Shown here: positions 26,699 through 39,234 of the stretch, one piece after another | How positions within the stretch are numbered: the stretch's first letter is position 1 | Layout: every line of letters starts with the position of its first letter | From: Quillaja saponaria | Taxonomy: Eukaryota; Streptophyta; Magnoliopsida; Fabales; Quillajaceae | Reading direction: 5' to 3' | DNA: 64,000 bases | NCBI GenBank assembly: GCA_029379385.1 | Contig: CM055611.1 | Span: 16,686,062 to 16,750,061 of the forward strand | The notes under the pieces: model-generated | The model's database searches: none | Seen by the model: only the letters and a program-made list of their open reading frames with translations | Told to the model about the DNA's origin: nothing | Translations under genes and position numbers: made by a program

Positions 26699-28458
26699 AG
26701 ACATATATTAGTAAAAAGAGAACTAACCTGAAAATAATTTTTAAATCCCTAAATCTAAACCCAATACAATTTAATTAAAAAATAATAATTTAAAAACTCG
26801 AAATTTCTAAATTTAAACCCATACAACTCAATGAAAAACTTGAGTCGTTTATTAATGTAAGTGTTGCACATTCAGATCTCTGAGCATCACCATCATCTAT
26901 TGCTATCATAGTTGTATTGTGCTTCCCAAAATGCAGTTGAAATCACAAGCTTGCTTCATGACACTTCAAAATTAAACCCAAACAAATAAAGAATGAGGAG
27001 TTGAGGATTCAATCCAAAAAAAAAAAAAAATTGAGAAGGAAAGGCAGAGATGCAGTCATGCAGAGATCAAAGCTCCATTCTCTCTGTAGGTGTAGTCGTA
27101 AAGTATAAAAGAGAGAGGAAAGCAAAACAAAGGGGGAAAAGTAAAAGTAAAAGAAAGGAAAATGGAATAAATATATATAATATCATATATTAGGGACGGG
27201 GCATAAGTGAATCTCATCCGGTTTCAAATTTTACTAACTTTACTTGTATTTTTTAGGATCGGGGCTAGGCCTACCCCAATCCCAAATCAATAGTCATAAA
27301 ACTTGCCCCGTCAGATTGGGGCTTCTCGGGGCATGGCGAAATTGTCATCCATAGAGTGAGCCTACTGAAGACCTTTCTTGATGGCTGGAAACTCAACAAT
27401 GCTAAAAACATGCTTCTTAGTTGGGATAGTGTAATAAAATTTCCCAAAAAAACCTCATATGGTCATTTCTCAAAACTCCACCGACCCTGCATTATTCTTG
27501 ATATTTCAGTCATAATTATTGTTGATATTTCATTAATAAGAATTAAGGATTTTTGACTATTGAGAATAATTAGTAAATAAAAATAAAAAAATCAATAGTT
27601 CTCAAAAAATTATCGTATTAATAGTTAAATGAAGAAGAATTAGAAAAAGAATAAAAATTTTGAAATAAAATAACATCCAAAAGTAACAAATCGTAATAAT
27701 AACAACTCGTATAAATATTTAAGAAAATAAAAAAAATACTACCATTAAGTTATTTTTATATATAATATAGATATAGATATTTGCAAATGTTAAAGTGATG
27801 AGAAAATATTTTATTTTTATGTTTAAAACTTATTTAAAAGGAAATCTTAAATTACAACTTATTTATCTTGTAAACTTAAGACTTAAAGACATTTTAATGG
27901 TATTATAAATTTTATTTTTCTTTTTAAAGTATCACTAAGAGATACTAGTTTGTAAACTTTTTATTTATTATTATTATTAGAAAGTATAAATTAAAAAAAA
28001 ATAAATAAATGAAGTTCAACATAAGATGCTGCTACGAAGAACAAATAAGTAAAAATAAAATTTTTAGACTAATTTGAAAGCAATAAAAATCTAAATTGCC
28101 ATAAAAATTTTGAACATTTAATATATTCTCCAAAATTATTTTTAACATCACTAATTTTTCATACACGAGGAGAGTACCATATCCCCTAAATTTTGGACCT
28201 TTATATTAATTACAGACTTAATTATTCATATTTTAATTACAAATGGACCTGCCTAACTTTTCCATTTGCTTTGTGGATATTTACATTACCAAATGGACCT
28301 TCTTGTTCCTTAAAAGTGCAGTGCAACTCTAAGAATAAAGTCCACTAATCTTAGTTATTGATGGATGAAATGTTTCGCTTTGGGCTTTTGAAAACACAAA
28401 CACAAAACAGAGATGAAGTAAAGCCCCATAATGCCCCGCATTCATCTTCATTGCAAGT

Positions 28459-31400
28459 TCAGTGTCTCTTTTTATGCCCAACTTCCACAAGCAATGCCAA
28501 AAGAGCCTCACACACTTGAGATGCATCTTCTTGTGAAGGGTTGTCATTCAGTGATGAATAAACCATCCAAGCATGGTCTAGTTTTCGTTTAGGCCGAACT
28601 ACAACAGATCCAGGAACTTCTGCATCTCGACATGTAACAAGCCCATCACTCTTCTCACCATACCTTACCTGCATCAATTGTGCACAGGCAGCCATAGCAG
28701 CACCTAGTGGTATTACCACCGGGAGTTTTGTAGGCTCACCTGCTGATAGAGGAGCAACCACGGGTAGTTCAGCATGGGCAACATGAGATAATGTGGCTAA
28801 AACAGCAGGAGAAATGCCAGCTTCTGTTCGCAATGAAACAACAGGGAGTTTTCTTGGCAAATGATGATCTTTTAAGAATTCCCTCCTCTTCTCATATGTC
28901 AAGTCTTCCAAAGCCTGCATGTCACCCTTCAGAAGAAAACTAAAACAAGTCAAATGTCTTGTAGTTGACCTCAAGAATGTGTGTGTGGGACAGAGAGACA
29001 GAGCATTACACTAATAAATAAATTAAACATGTACACAAAACTATTTACTTTATGTTGCTTTTGCGAATCATGCACCTTCATAAAATAAACATTATTATGT
29101 TCTTCCAAGATATACATACAAAAGAATCATCCTATGTCAAAGAAGTCTTAACTTCAGAATATTATAAGAATGCAATCAGTTTGGTAAAGTATCTGCATAA
29201 GTGGAGCAAACACATTTTCAGAGCTCAATAAAATCAGGTTTCAATTCCAATTAGAATTGACCAGCAAAAATTTGCCCAAAGTGGAGAAAACCACCAGCTC
29301 ACCCTCCCCCCTTTCTCTCTCTCTTAACACTTATACAACAATATATTCGACAGTATAATGTCCCTTATATTGCATTTTAAACAACTCCAGCAAAGGCTAC
29401 ACACTTCCTTTAGCTGCTCCCAAAGACATATTCGATATGAAAATTATGTAGTGGTCACAGTTGGAGACAAATGGTCCACCAAACAACCATGTTATCCATG
29501 GAATAGGTAGACATACCTTAAGCACAAAATTCTACCTAAGTTGTATCTTGGTAAATACATATAATTATAGTTCTAAAGCACAACAGCACACATGGATGAT
29601 ACACGCATAGTAACTTCTCAAATGTGTTCTCCTACTCGATTATAAGATAAAACATTAGACTGGAAGCAAGAGTTAAAATGAACCCAAATAAAGGAAGAAG
29701 CTGATAATAATAGAAACCAAAAAAAAAAAAAACTGGTTACAAAAATAATTCATAATACCTTGATTACTTTACAGATCAAAATCTCAGTAAGTTTCCTCAA
29801 ATTAACATAGTCACCAAGTTGTCCTTCACGCAAGAGATCTGAGGCTATAGGGCTACCACCATATGGACTCTGTGCTAATGCTAACCCTGCAACCTTATCT
29901 TTCAAATCAGACCAATATAATGATAAAGCAGCAGCTGCATCTACTCCCCCTTTACTATGTCCAAGAAGCATAACACGTTTCTTGGAACCCCAATAGATTT
30001 CCTCAATGTACTCTTTTATTATTCTAGCATTTTTCTCCACTGAAGCCTAGTGAAGGATTACACAGAAGAACTCAGTACAGAAAGTAAATAACAAAAACAT
30101 TCAAAAGATGCTAAGAAAAACAAGCTATACCTCAAAAGCCCCAAAAAAAGACAATACCTCACTATGAATCTTCGCAATGTGACAGGCCAAACCCATCTTT
30201 GAAAAGCTGACTTTCGTATTAACAAAATAAAGTGGTCCATGGTTGCTGAAAAGACCTGCAAATCACATTGTTTGCCATGCTGAGTAACCATAACCAAAGT
30301 TGAAAAAATGCTAAATTCAAAACCCCCAAATAGAAGCAGAGTATCATGACCAAAGAATTTTACCTGGAACCAACAAATAAACCATTGACTTTGGCAACCT
30401 GTGAACTCCGTGCCTTACAAATGGAGAAGAAAATGATTAACAAAGAAAAACATCAGGCAGTTGTTGACATGTGAAAAGAAAAAATAAGGATAAGTAGGCT
30501 ACAATACCTTATCTCTCCAAGGATTTCCATGAACCTTTCAGTGCCGTCTTCAACAGGAGGCATTCCTGAAGCACGTTGGAGCCATCCTATGTCATCTGCG
30601 GAACCACGCACAGTTCTTCGTGCTCGCTCAATGAGGCTGAAAAATAAAACATCACAATTCATTCACTCATCAAATGGCTTAATATTTCTGATGTTTAGGC
30701 ATAGGAAGCAATACACAGCTTCATAAGGCGTAAAAAGCAAAGAAAAAAAGAAGCAAGATTCTTTCAATATTGCCAGGCATGCTGCACATAATAGGAAAAA
30801 GACTTCTGTTTAATTATGTGGTCCCAACCAATGTTTTCTGCCTTAACCAAGACTACTAAAAGAGATAAGGTAACAAGGGGAGAGGATCATTGGAGCTGGC
30901 AATACCAACAAAGAAATGAAAATATAGGCAAATGGGTAACTCCAAAGAATGAAAGAGAGAAAGACAAAAGAAAAGAAAAACGAGAAGAAAAGAGAGAGAT
31001 AAAGATTGCTAAAGAACAAATAGAAACACTAATTAGTATTGCTCTGCATACTCCCAGATGCAAAACTTTCCTCAAACTCTCTTTTCCAGTTTGGTGTTTA
31101 CTGCATCTATGTTTATAAATTATATTCTACATTCAGCAAAAAGAAAAACAAAAACTACAGTCCCATTTTAAGGAAAGACAATCTGTGTTTTCTATAACTG
31201 CTATCAATTTCCAAAAACAATTGGAGTATAGTCACCACAGACCACCACCACATGTAGCTTGCATCAGACACTACAACATCATTGTTATAGATCAAGGCGA
31301 GTTTGAAACTGCCCTCACCAGCCACCAATCACTGATGATTGTTATGATTAGAAATTGGACAAATCCACTTCTCATCCCCACCATAATTCTAGGCAACTAC

Positions 31401-34400
31401 TGTCCATTTTATCATGTTTTTCTATACACCAGAAAGTGCTAGCAGGACTCATAAGAGAGATTTATATGCACATTAAAAGAAAAAGGGGGCAATATCTTTG
31501 TGCACAATGCGAGTAAGAAACACCCCCAGAAAAGGGCAACAAAAACAAAAACTACAAATTACACTCAAGCCATCTAAGAAATCTGTAGGAGACCCAGTAG
31601 AATGAAATGAGGGGATGAAAAGACGTCCATTGGTACTACAAACATAAAAAAGTCCTCTCCAATTTCTCAATTGGCACCTCCTCATTATTAAAGATACAAT
31701 TATTCCTCTCTAGCCAAATCACCCACAGTTAACAAAGAGGAGCAGCCCACCAAGCAATATCCTACTGCTTCCCTACTTCAGATCTTATGCCAGCTAAACA
31801 TGAGATCCTTAACAGTACTGGGCATCACCCAAAAAACCCAAGGAGCCCAAACACCAATTCCCATAAGGTTTAAACAAAACTATCAAAATAATCTTTCTCT
31901 CAGAACTTTTATACATTTATTTAATATGTTCTTTTTTAAGAAAAACTGTAAAATCCCAAAAACTATTCCACATTATTTAGATAAAATCACGTTAACAAGA
32001 TATAGTGTTCAGGTTTAAATATACAGAATCTGATTGGAACTTTGAGATGATAATTTTCTTTTCCAGTTCATGACGCATAGTAAGAGTTTAGAATTATATT
32101 TGAACCCCAACTAATGTTCGACTTATTGCAAAACACAACCATGGTCAGAATTCAGATAATTAATACCCTTTGAAAAGGGAAATGCCACTTTGTCCATTTT
32201 GATGTGAGTCTACAAGTGTACCAGCATCTTTTGATAGACCTCCAGCAGAAGACTTTGTGCGTCCATCATGTACATGGGAAGGTGAAGCCATTGCAGAGTT
32301 TGATGATTCACCATTCCTAGAAGAGTTTCTATTAGAAGATTTATGCTTGCTAGCAGTAGCCACTGATCCACCAGTTTCATTAGAAGAAAAGGTAACCATT
32401 TCCTTTTCATGAACATGGGAAACCCCAGAATATCTAGAAGGTTCAACTGCAAATGTTGTAAAAGCTTGTAGATTAGAGGTGCAGACATGAATGTTTAGTA
32501 CATCTAAGAAAAATAGGCATGAAACAAAGTAACCATACATCAAAGTCATGGTAGAAGGTTCTTTTTTTCATTACTCCCTCTGTCCCCACTTCATTTGTCA
32601 CTTATTGACTTTACAATATAGAGTTAAAGAAATGTAAGTTTGAGAATAACTTTTCACTTTACCCACAGCTAAAGAAATTTTTTGTTGGAATATTGGAATT
32701 GATGTCAATTATTTGATAAAGCTAGATTTGAATTTGAATTAGAGGATAATATGGGAAGTTGACAGATTTTATACTTGACTTTTCAAAGAGAGACATTTTG
32801 ACAGGGACAAATCCATAATAGGAAATGTGACAGTTGAAGTGGGATGTAGAAAAAAGTTTTTTTTTTTTTTGAGAGCGGGGGCAAGATTAAATAAGTTAAA
32901 GTCAATAGCAAATACAGCGAATTACGAAACATATAATGTGCTCGGACTAAGGTCAATATCCAATGCAATTCAGATCCATTACATAGTTGATGGACCTTCA
33001 ACCATGGATGCATAATGAGAAAGATCCAGTACACACGGTCATCTATTTCCATAGCAGCAGCCATGGCAAACAAAAAATAAGGGGATAAAGAATCTAGGGA
33101 AAATTGACCACAACGACAATAATCTGTAGGTTAGAACCCATACCTACATTGTCGATACTTCACTAAAAAGGACCTTACGAGAAAGTAACTTCATTTTCAA
33201 AATCAATTGATAGTACAGGTTCACTGGCATGCAATCTAGCACATGTGGAATGCAATAAAGCTGGGTTTTTGTATAACCTGCTTCTTCATTTCTTTCAAAT
33301 CTTAAATTTCATAACCTGTCTATGCTTAGACAAATGTCCATTTTTTTTTCTTTCTTTCTGAAAGCTAACCACACTTTTGAAGTAATTTGATAAGATTCTA
33401 TAGTATTCGATGTAATAGATCACATAACATGCAATAACTAAACAAGCATACAACTAGACTGAGTTCATTTTTGTTTTTACCATAAGAAGATACCTAAACC
33501 TTTTCACCAAATTTCCCTAAGATAAGCCTATCAGTTGGTTTGGCTACAAAATTTCTTTATAGAAAGCAGTGATTGGCCATATCAATTCTCTCTCTCCTTA
33601 CATACATGCCAAATAATTCTTTATTAAATATAAAGTGGTAATTTTAAATTTTTTGAATGCTATTTAAAAAATAAAAGATAAGTTAGTGTGTGAATGAGAG
33701 TGAAATATGTAGTTATTAAGAAGTTAGATTTTTTTAATTTTATAATTAATTTAAATTTAAAAAAAATTAAATTTATGTGAGTGGATAGGATAATGGGTAC
33801 TTACTAAGAGAGAAAAAAAATAAGTTTCATATTTTTTAAATTAATTTAAATGAAAGTAGGAGACCATAAGGGCCTTCTGCCTTTTATAATAGTATAAATA
33901 TAAATATATTTGACAGAAGAAATTAAAGGAAACCAGAAGAAAATAAAAAGATGCTTGCCTGAATAATCAGAGAAGCAACCAGTTAGGTACGATGTTGTTT
34001 GTGCAAGATAAGAGGCAGCCTCATTGAGAGCTGGCATGGACGTAAAAAGTTGAGGAATGAGCCCATCATTTCCTGAACCATCATTTCGTGCCTAGAAACG
34101 AGCCAGCTGTTAATATACTTTTTTCAATGACTGAAAGTTAATTATTTACTATCTTGGTTAGAATAGCAAATAATAAGTAAATGAAAATCATAAGAAATAA
34201 TTATTTCAAAGACGATAAGGACATTTACAACTCTATATTTTCCTTTTGTATAAAAATCAATAATGCAAAAAAAGCCAGATCCACAGATAATCTCAAATGG
34301 GGACATCGACCTTAATAGCAACCCAATTAGGAATAGGACACATATGACAAAATGAATAAACAAATTAAGAAGAAGATAATTATGAACTAAAGATTGTTAA

Positions 34401-35108
34401 TCCAACTACTTTGGATTTAAGACTTGGTTGAGTAGAGTTGAGATGCTTAATCCAAAAATGAGGCTTTAATACCCCCTCTCTTCCTGGAGAGAGCAGGTAT
34501 CGATGCCCAATAGGCATTAGGTAATTTATCCTAATAAACCCTCTGAGGTGCATTCTCCCTACTTCTCATGTAATAGACTATAGATGTTTCCCATTTCTCT
34601 CCAAAAAGCCATTTGACTACATTCTTAATACCTTTTTGGTCCCTGAGCCCTGAAGCACAGGCTAAGAATCATCACCCTAATCTTATTGAAATATGCTTCT
34701 CCTAGTATTAGTATACACACTTACTGCAAGGACTGTACTAAAGCCTGGATTCCCTAATTACTGACAATCCATAGATTCTATGCAACTAGTTTCAATTAAG
34801 AAACCCCACTAGCTAGTACAGTAGATAAACAGAACAGAATCTTGGGAGGCACCAAAACTTCTTCTTTTTTTCATATAAAGAAAAAACAAATTGAAACACC
34901 CAGATTCCACTTTATACAATTTAATCATAGATAGACAATTAATCAAGCATCCATATAAATGCTCAAACATTAATAACAACAATATATAAGCAAAATTTTC
35001 CAAAAAACCAAACTTTCCACTATAAGTCATTACTAATCCATGAAATTAATAACTTACCGCCAATGGTGTCTGCGATTCTCCACGTTTCCGATTTCCAAAT
35101 TTCATCAT
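28459..35108 (-). CDS. Alpha/beta-hydrolase superfamily protein, lipase-like
   Basis: Putative serine hydrolase of unknown substrate, 498 aa, uninterrupted across 8 exons: 35058-35108, 33959-34091, 32167-32446, 30508-30636, 30364-30413, 30158-30255, 29759-30046, 28459-28926. Phases match throughout. The nucleophile motif is GHSKGG with Ser278. A likely acid is Asp437 in KSDGLV and the likely His is His461 in LDHAWMVY. The N-terminal 130-170 residues are Ser/Asn-rich and low in complexity, so probably disordered. No signal peptide is evident. Two in-frame ATG codons open the frame; the upstream one is chosen. Intron 2 uses a GC donor (AG|GCAAGC). By position and family it should correspond to Arabidopsis At2g44970. 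Catalytic roles are inferred from motifs. Confidence 0.88.
31440..31870 (-). mobile_element. LINE 3' fragment, same family as the HUB1-intron LINE
   Basis: On the minus strand the sequence follows the same order as 14,900-15,240: a ttttgggtgatgcc-like phrase, a ggatct-tgttta-tggca phrase, gtgggtgattt, gagaggaa, and a 3' region with ttcattc-ctgggtctc. This is the C-terminal zinc-binding part of a LINE ORF2 and its 3' UTR, heavily decayed, in intron 3 of the alpha/beta-hydrolase gene. Confidence 0.65.
32574..32846. mobile_element. Stowaway-like MITE
   Basis: The left end starts CTCCCTCTGTCCCCACTTCA after a TA, a Stowaway-type terminus. The reverse complement of the right end reads CATCCCACTTCAACTGTCAC, next to TA. 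The ends are inverted over about 25 bases, with TGTCAC shared. Length is 273 bp, within intron 2 of the hydrolase gene. Confidence 0.7.
33620..33900. repeat. Dispersed AT-rich repeat, copy 2
   Basis: Homologous to 23,985-24,300 (shared ordered phrases such as tagttattaagaag and ataatggg). It sits in intron 2 of the hydrolase gene just outside its GC donor and ends at about 33,898 with cttttataatagtataaata. Confidence 0.6.
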
Positions 35109-36016
35109 TAAAATCAATTTGTGCCCAAATACTAGCGAAGACGCAACCAATCAGCCCATGAAGGAACAAAACGAAATCCGTGTTTCTTTTTTTTTTCTTC
35201 AGAATTAGCTAAAGAACAGGAAAAACAGCGATCAATCCAAAAAAAGAAAATCATACCTGATTCCGAACCAAAGCGCTGGTGAAAATCAATACTGAAAAAT
35301 TACGAAACGAATTACAGTGAAGAACAATTACGGTATACAGAGATTCGATTCTTTCTTCACAGGAAATCAAAATGCGAAGAGAATTCTTTCATTCCGATTG
35401 CAAATCTGACATGAATTGGGCCTTGACATGGGTTCTGATAGTCTAGGCCCATTTAAAGGCCCGACTTGAATTTTGAAGGAAAAGATTTGGAATTTCTTAT
35501 TTTTTTCAAGGTTGGGCTCAGTTGGTATGAGAATTCTTTCACCTCAGGGCGTTAGCTTGTCCCTGGCCCCGCTTATCTTTAAGAATTTTGTACTTATGAC
35601 ACTAAATAAAATGTTGTATTATATAATATGCTGTGCACCTAAAAAAAATTTCTCTTGCTCGTGTAAATTTCTCTACGAGATTTATCTTTTGTTGTATTAA
35701 ATAGGTATAAATATAAAACAATTTTTTTCTGTGCACACCATCTTTACATAATATATAATTTCCTTTGTTGATTTTAGTTATAGAAATTTGAACTTTGCAA
35801 ATCTTAATTCTCATATAAGAAGAGAGCAGTGAAAATAACTTTCCGTTCATTTCCAATAAGGTAAATAAATGACATAAAGAGAAATTGTTAAGCTAATTAT
35901 TTTGCTACACCAAGTTTCTTGGTAAGCAAAAGAGTTTAAACCTTCATAACCAGAGAAACCATGAGTGCATGTTCTTGTTCTTGTTCTTATTTCTCAAGAC
36001 AAATTCGTAATTAAGA
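35109..36016. other. Hydrolase promoter/leader and LAP6 3' flank
   Basis: About 0.9 kb between the hydrolase start codon and the LAP6 stop codon. It must contain the hydrolase leader and promoter and the 3' UTR of the polyketide synthase gene. No further gene is seen; the short frames at 35,473-35,856 are unsupported. Confidence 0.5.
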
Positions 36017-37374
36017 TTAGAGGCTACGAATGAGAATGCCTTCAAAAGTAATGCCTGGTCCAAATGCCAAAGCAAGTCCCCATTCTTCACCTCCTTCTTT
36101 CTTCAGCTCCTCTCTCATGTACTCCATGACATAAAATATAGTGTTGCTACTAACATTCCCATAGTCCATGAGTGCCCTTCTACTACACTCTAGCTTGTCA
36201 CTGCTTAGTTTGAGATTACTCTCAAGCCTATTGAGAATAGCAGGTCCACCAGGGTGAACAGCCCAGAACAAATCATTGAACTCTTTCAATTTTGTTTTCG
36301 CGATGAGTTTCTTGCAGAATTCCTCAATGTTGTCTTCAATTTTCTGAGGCAGGTCTCTTCCAAGTTTGAAATTTATGCCCTCTTCAGAAAGTCTACCATC
36401 AATCACATTATGAGTGTCAGGCAAGAATTGTTGGACAGCATAGTTTAGCTCCATGAATGGAGATTCTTGACCCATTATAGGATTTGTTCCAACTATCACA
36501 GCTGCAGCTCCATCACCAAAAAGTGCAGCACCCACTAAATCATAAGGTCTTGCCTTGTTCGGGGGACGAAATCCAAGTATGGTAGTTTCAGAGGTAGTTA
36601 ACAAAACCCTGCTACCAGGATTGTTCTCAGCTATGTCCTTGGCAACTCTAAGGCCAGTAACACCACCATAACAGCCTAGAAAATAAAGCATTACACGGCC
36701 AACATCGTTCCTTAGGCCAAGCTGATTGGCAAGATAAAGATCACCTCCAGGCAAACGAATTTCACTGGATGAAACATAGACAATGTGAGTGATGTCTTGA
36801 GCTGGTCTTCCCCATTCCTTGATGCAAGCAAGGCTGGCTTTTGTAGCCATCTCTACTACCGCTGGATTCGCTATTTCAAGCCTTTGTTTGATAGTTGGTG
36901 AGCCCTCTGTTGCCAATTCAGGGTACTTGTCTAAGATCTCCTTTGACATTACTGTGTATCTTGTCTTCACAGTAGTGGTTTTACCTAGCAAGTGGTCAAA
37001 AGACAAAGCAATGCATTTAGTCCAGTTGCATTACAAATGGTATGGTATAAATAAATAAAATTCTCATACTATGAAGCAGAGTAGTCCAGGTTATAAATAT
37101 GTAGATTTGGAAGAATTTTAAAATTTTATGAAATGAAACAGTAAGATGATCAATCAAGTTAAGATTGCTTACACAGGTGCTCCAATTTCTCCTTTATGGA
37201 AGCATCTTGGCATTTGGTATCACGGATGTAGCCTTCCACCAAGCATTCTTGAGGGATAATTTGGCTAGGAAAAGACTTGCCAATGGCAAGCACAGTAGCC
37301 TTTCCAGGAGTCGGGACACGTTTGGGACGTGCCGGAAATTGCTTTGGAATGCCATTTCCATCAACTTTTGACAT
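36017..37374 (-). CDS. LAP6: Type III polyketide synthase, LAP6/PKSA class (sporopollenin tetraketide pyrone synthesis)
   Basis: Condenses fatty acyl-CoA (hydroxylated in vivo) with malonyl-CoA to alkyl pyrones used for sporopollenin in pollen exine; the Arabidopsis enzyme acts in the tapetum at the ER. Two exons, 37173-37374 and 36017-36984, give 389 aa with no break. The intron splits the codon of Cys68 after its first base, the conserved position in the chalcone synthase family. The catalytic triad is Cys172 (YFLGCYGGV), His311 (WAVHPGGPAIL) and Asn344 (MDYGNVSSN). The C-terminal GPGITFEG loop is present. LAP6 rather than LAP5 or chalcone synthase is favoured by the N-terminal PGKATVLAIGKSFPSQ and KEKLEHLCKTTTVKTRYTV and by FLGCYGGV (chalcone synthase has GCFAGG). 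It is inserted between two genes that neighbour each other in Arabidopsis. Confidence 0.95.
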
Positions 37375-37437
37375 CTTGTTGATTGCTTTAGCAAAATGAT
37401 TCAGGATTAGGTTTGATGAGAATCAGAAGTTGTGGGG

Positions 37438-37443
37438 TATATA
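37438..37443 (-). promoter_or_regulatory. TATA box of the LAP6 gene
   Basis: TATATA on the minus strand in the context CTTATATACC, 64-69 bases upstream of the LAP6 ATG, implying a leader of roughly 35 bases. The spacing is plausible for a tissue-specific plant promoter, but no start-site data exist here. Confidence 0.5.
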
Positions 37444-39234
37444 AGTAAGAGCTTGAGTTGTTCTTGGAGAAAAGTTGGTTTACAGGAAGACTAGCATGAA
37501 CAGAAAGAAATGCTTATTTATTTGGGTTGGTAATAATCTAAGTTCCTGGGCTGGAAGTGTGAAGGTTTCAGGGGGCAACAATCTTTTACTTTCCTTTGGT
37601 GATGAAGCACAAAAACTCAGTTTTAACTTACAACTGAGGTTTACTCTTTATGCTTGGTAATTAGTATGAAAAAAAGAGAGTTTTTGTTAGAGAAAGCCCA
37701 TAAACAATATTAACGAGAGCCTTGTCATTCTTTCCTTCCAGCTCCTCATGTAGATGGAAATGTAAAGAGGAAAAGAAAAAAGAAAAGTCAAAATGCAAAC
37801 ATATGAAACTGAGGAGTACCACTAGCAATTGAGATAGAACGCCTTTTCTTCTTATAAAAATAAATAAATAAATAACTGAACACTGTCATCTTTTGAACCA
37901 GGAAATTTTCAATTTCAAATGCCATCATTTGCAATTTTAGGCTAATTCTTTTTTATTATATATGTATGGATAAAAAAGAAAAGGAAAAGAAACTAAATAG
38001 GAGAGATAAAAACATGAAATTGTAGGAGAGCAAGAAATAGGGATTAAAAAGTGGTGGTTCTAACGTTTTTTCATATTTATAATAATAAATTTAATGGCAA
38101 CAAAATTACAAATGTAGCAATAAGTTGCAAGTGAAAAGAAAAAAAAAAACTATAACCAATTCAAAAGTAAAATTGATGAGCCTATTTGAAAAATACAAGT
38201 TGGATCTTAATTAATAGAGATAAACTAAGTTACTACATTATAAAACAAGGCTAACAAATAAGGCTGGAAGATAAATTAAGTTATTCCCTTTATAAAGCAA
38301 GGTTAACTAGTAAAACTGGCTCATGAGTTGAGCCTGAACTCGACTCATCTTGTTTGAGTTTACAAGCCGAGCTCAAACAAAATTTTAAAACTCATTAGAA
38401 AATCAAACTTTTGGGCTTGAGATAGAGAAGCTGGCAAGTAACTCAACTAAACTCATCTAAAAATATTTTATATTTTTATTAATTATTTTAGTTAGAAATA
38501 TATTTTAGATTTATTTCAAGTTTATTTATATTAAATTATTTGAATTATTTACATTGTCACTGTTATTAAAATAAGTACATTGATTTAAATAGTAAAAAAA
38601 ATATTAGGTTTAAGAAAGCTCTAATCGAGGTTAAACATTAACAAGCTGATCTCAAACTCGAGTTTTTTTCTTTTAAATCAAACACAATCCAAGCTTCAAC
38701 AAACAAAAAATATCCCCAGTTCAAATCAAACTTAGTCAGACAGACTCAAGATCGACTTGTGTCCAACCCTATTAACATTGAATAATGTGCAACATAAGAC
38801 ACAAGTCTCAATCTCAAGTCCCAACTAGTCAACTACATAATTTCTGTATATAGTCAAAAGTGGACTCCATTTTTGTACCCAAAAAGGAACAAATACTAGA
38901 GACTAAAAAAATGGCAATCCCCTTAAGCAAACCAGGAAAAAAGGAGTCCATCTTTGCATTGTTGAAATCTATGCTGACAGGGGGAGACATGAAGTGGACC
39001 AAAGAGCGTCTCAAAACATTACTTGTTTACATTGTTGGCTTTTTAAAAGCTGAGGATAAATATCCAGAATGTTCTTTAAGCTGCAACAGCAACCTAAGAA
39101 AAATAACACCCAACCTACCTTCAGAAAAAGTTAGCCTACAAATAATACTGGATCATGGAAGAAGATGAAATTATCTTCATATTCTACAAGTCACTGTCAC
39201 TAGAGACATCACAAAATTAGTTGAAATTCGGAAC
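37444..39234. other. LAP6 upstream region and CHR10 3' flank
   Basis: Contains the LAP6 promoter and, at the right end, the 3' UTR of CHR10. At about 38,290-38,780 the sequence is rich in gagctcaaac, gagttgagcc and aactcgactc phrases, resembling a dispersed plant repeat also seen at 60,690-60,900. The 102-codon plus-strand frame at 38,860-39,168 has no recognisable domain and overlaps the expected CHR10 3' UTR in antisense. Confidence 0.45.

Larger units (their letters stand above)
22686..28458. other. HUB1 promoter and 5.8-kb intergenic region, no gene recognised
   Basis: The first several hundred bases hold the HUB1 leader and promoter. The rest is AT-rich with no supportable gene. Contents noticed: a dispersed repeat at about 23,985-24,300 with a second copy near 33,620, an RNase H-like scrap near 26,585-26,698, and a GC-richer patch at 27,190-27,345 with repeated gggg/cccc phrases resembling a dispersed plant repeat. 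The stretch 25,150-26,150 has more balanced composition, as transcribed DNA might, but no open frame of note. Confidence 0.5.

Noticed and set aside
38860..39168. 102-codon plus-strand frame
   Set aside because: No recognisable domain, no splice context, and it overlaps the likely CHR10 3' UTR in antisense.
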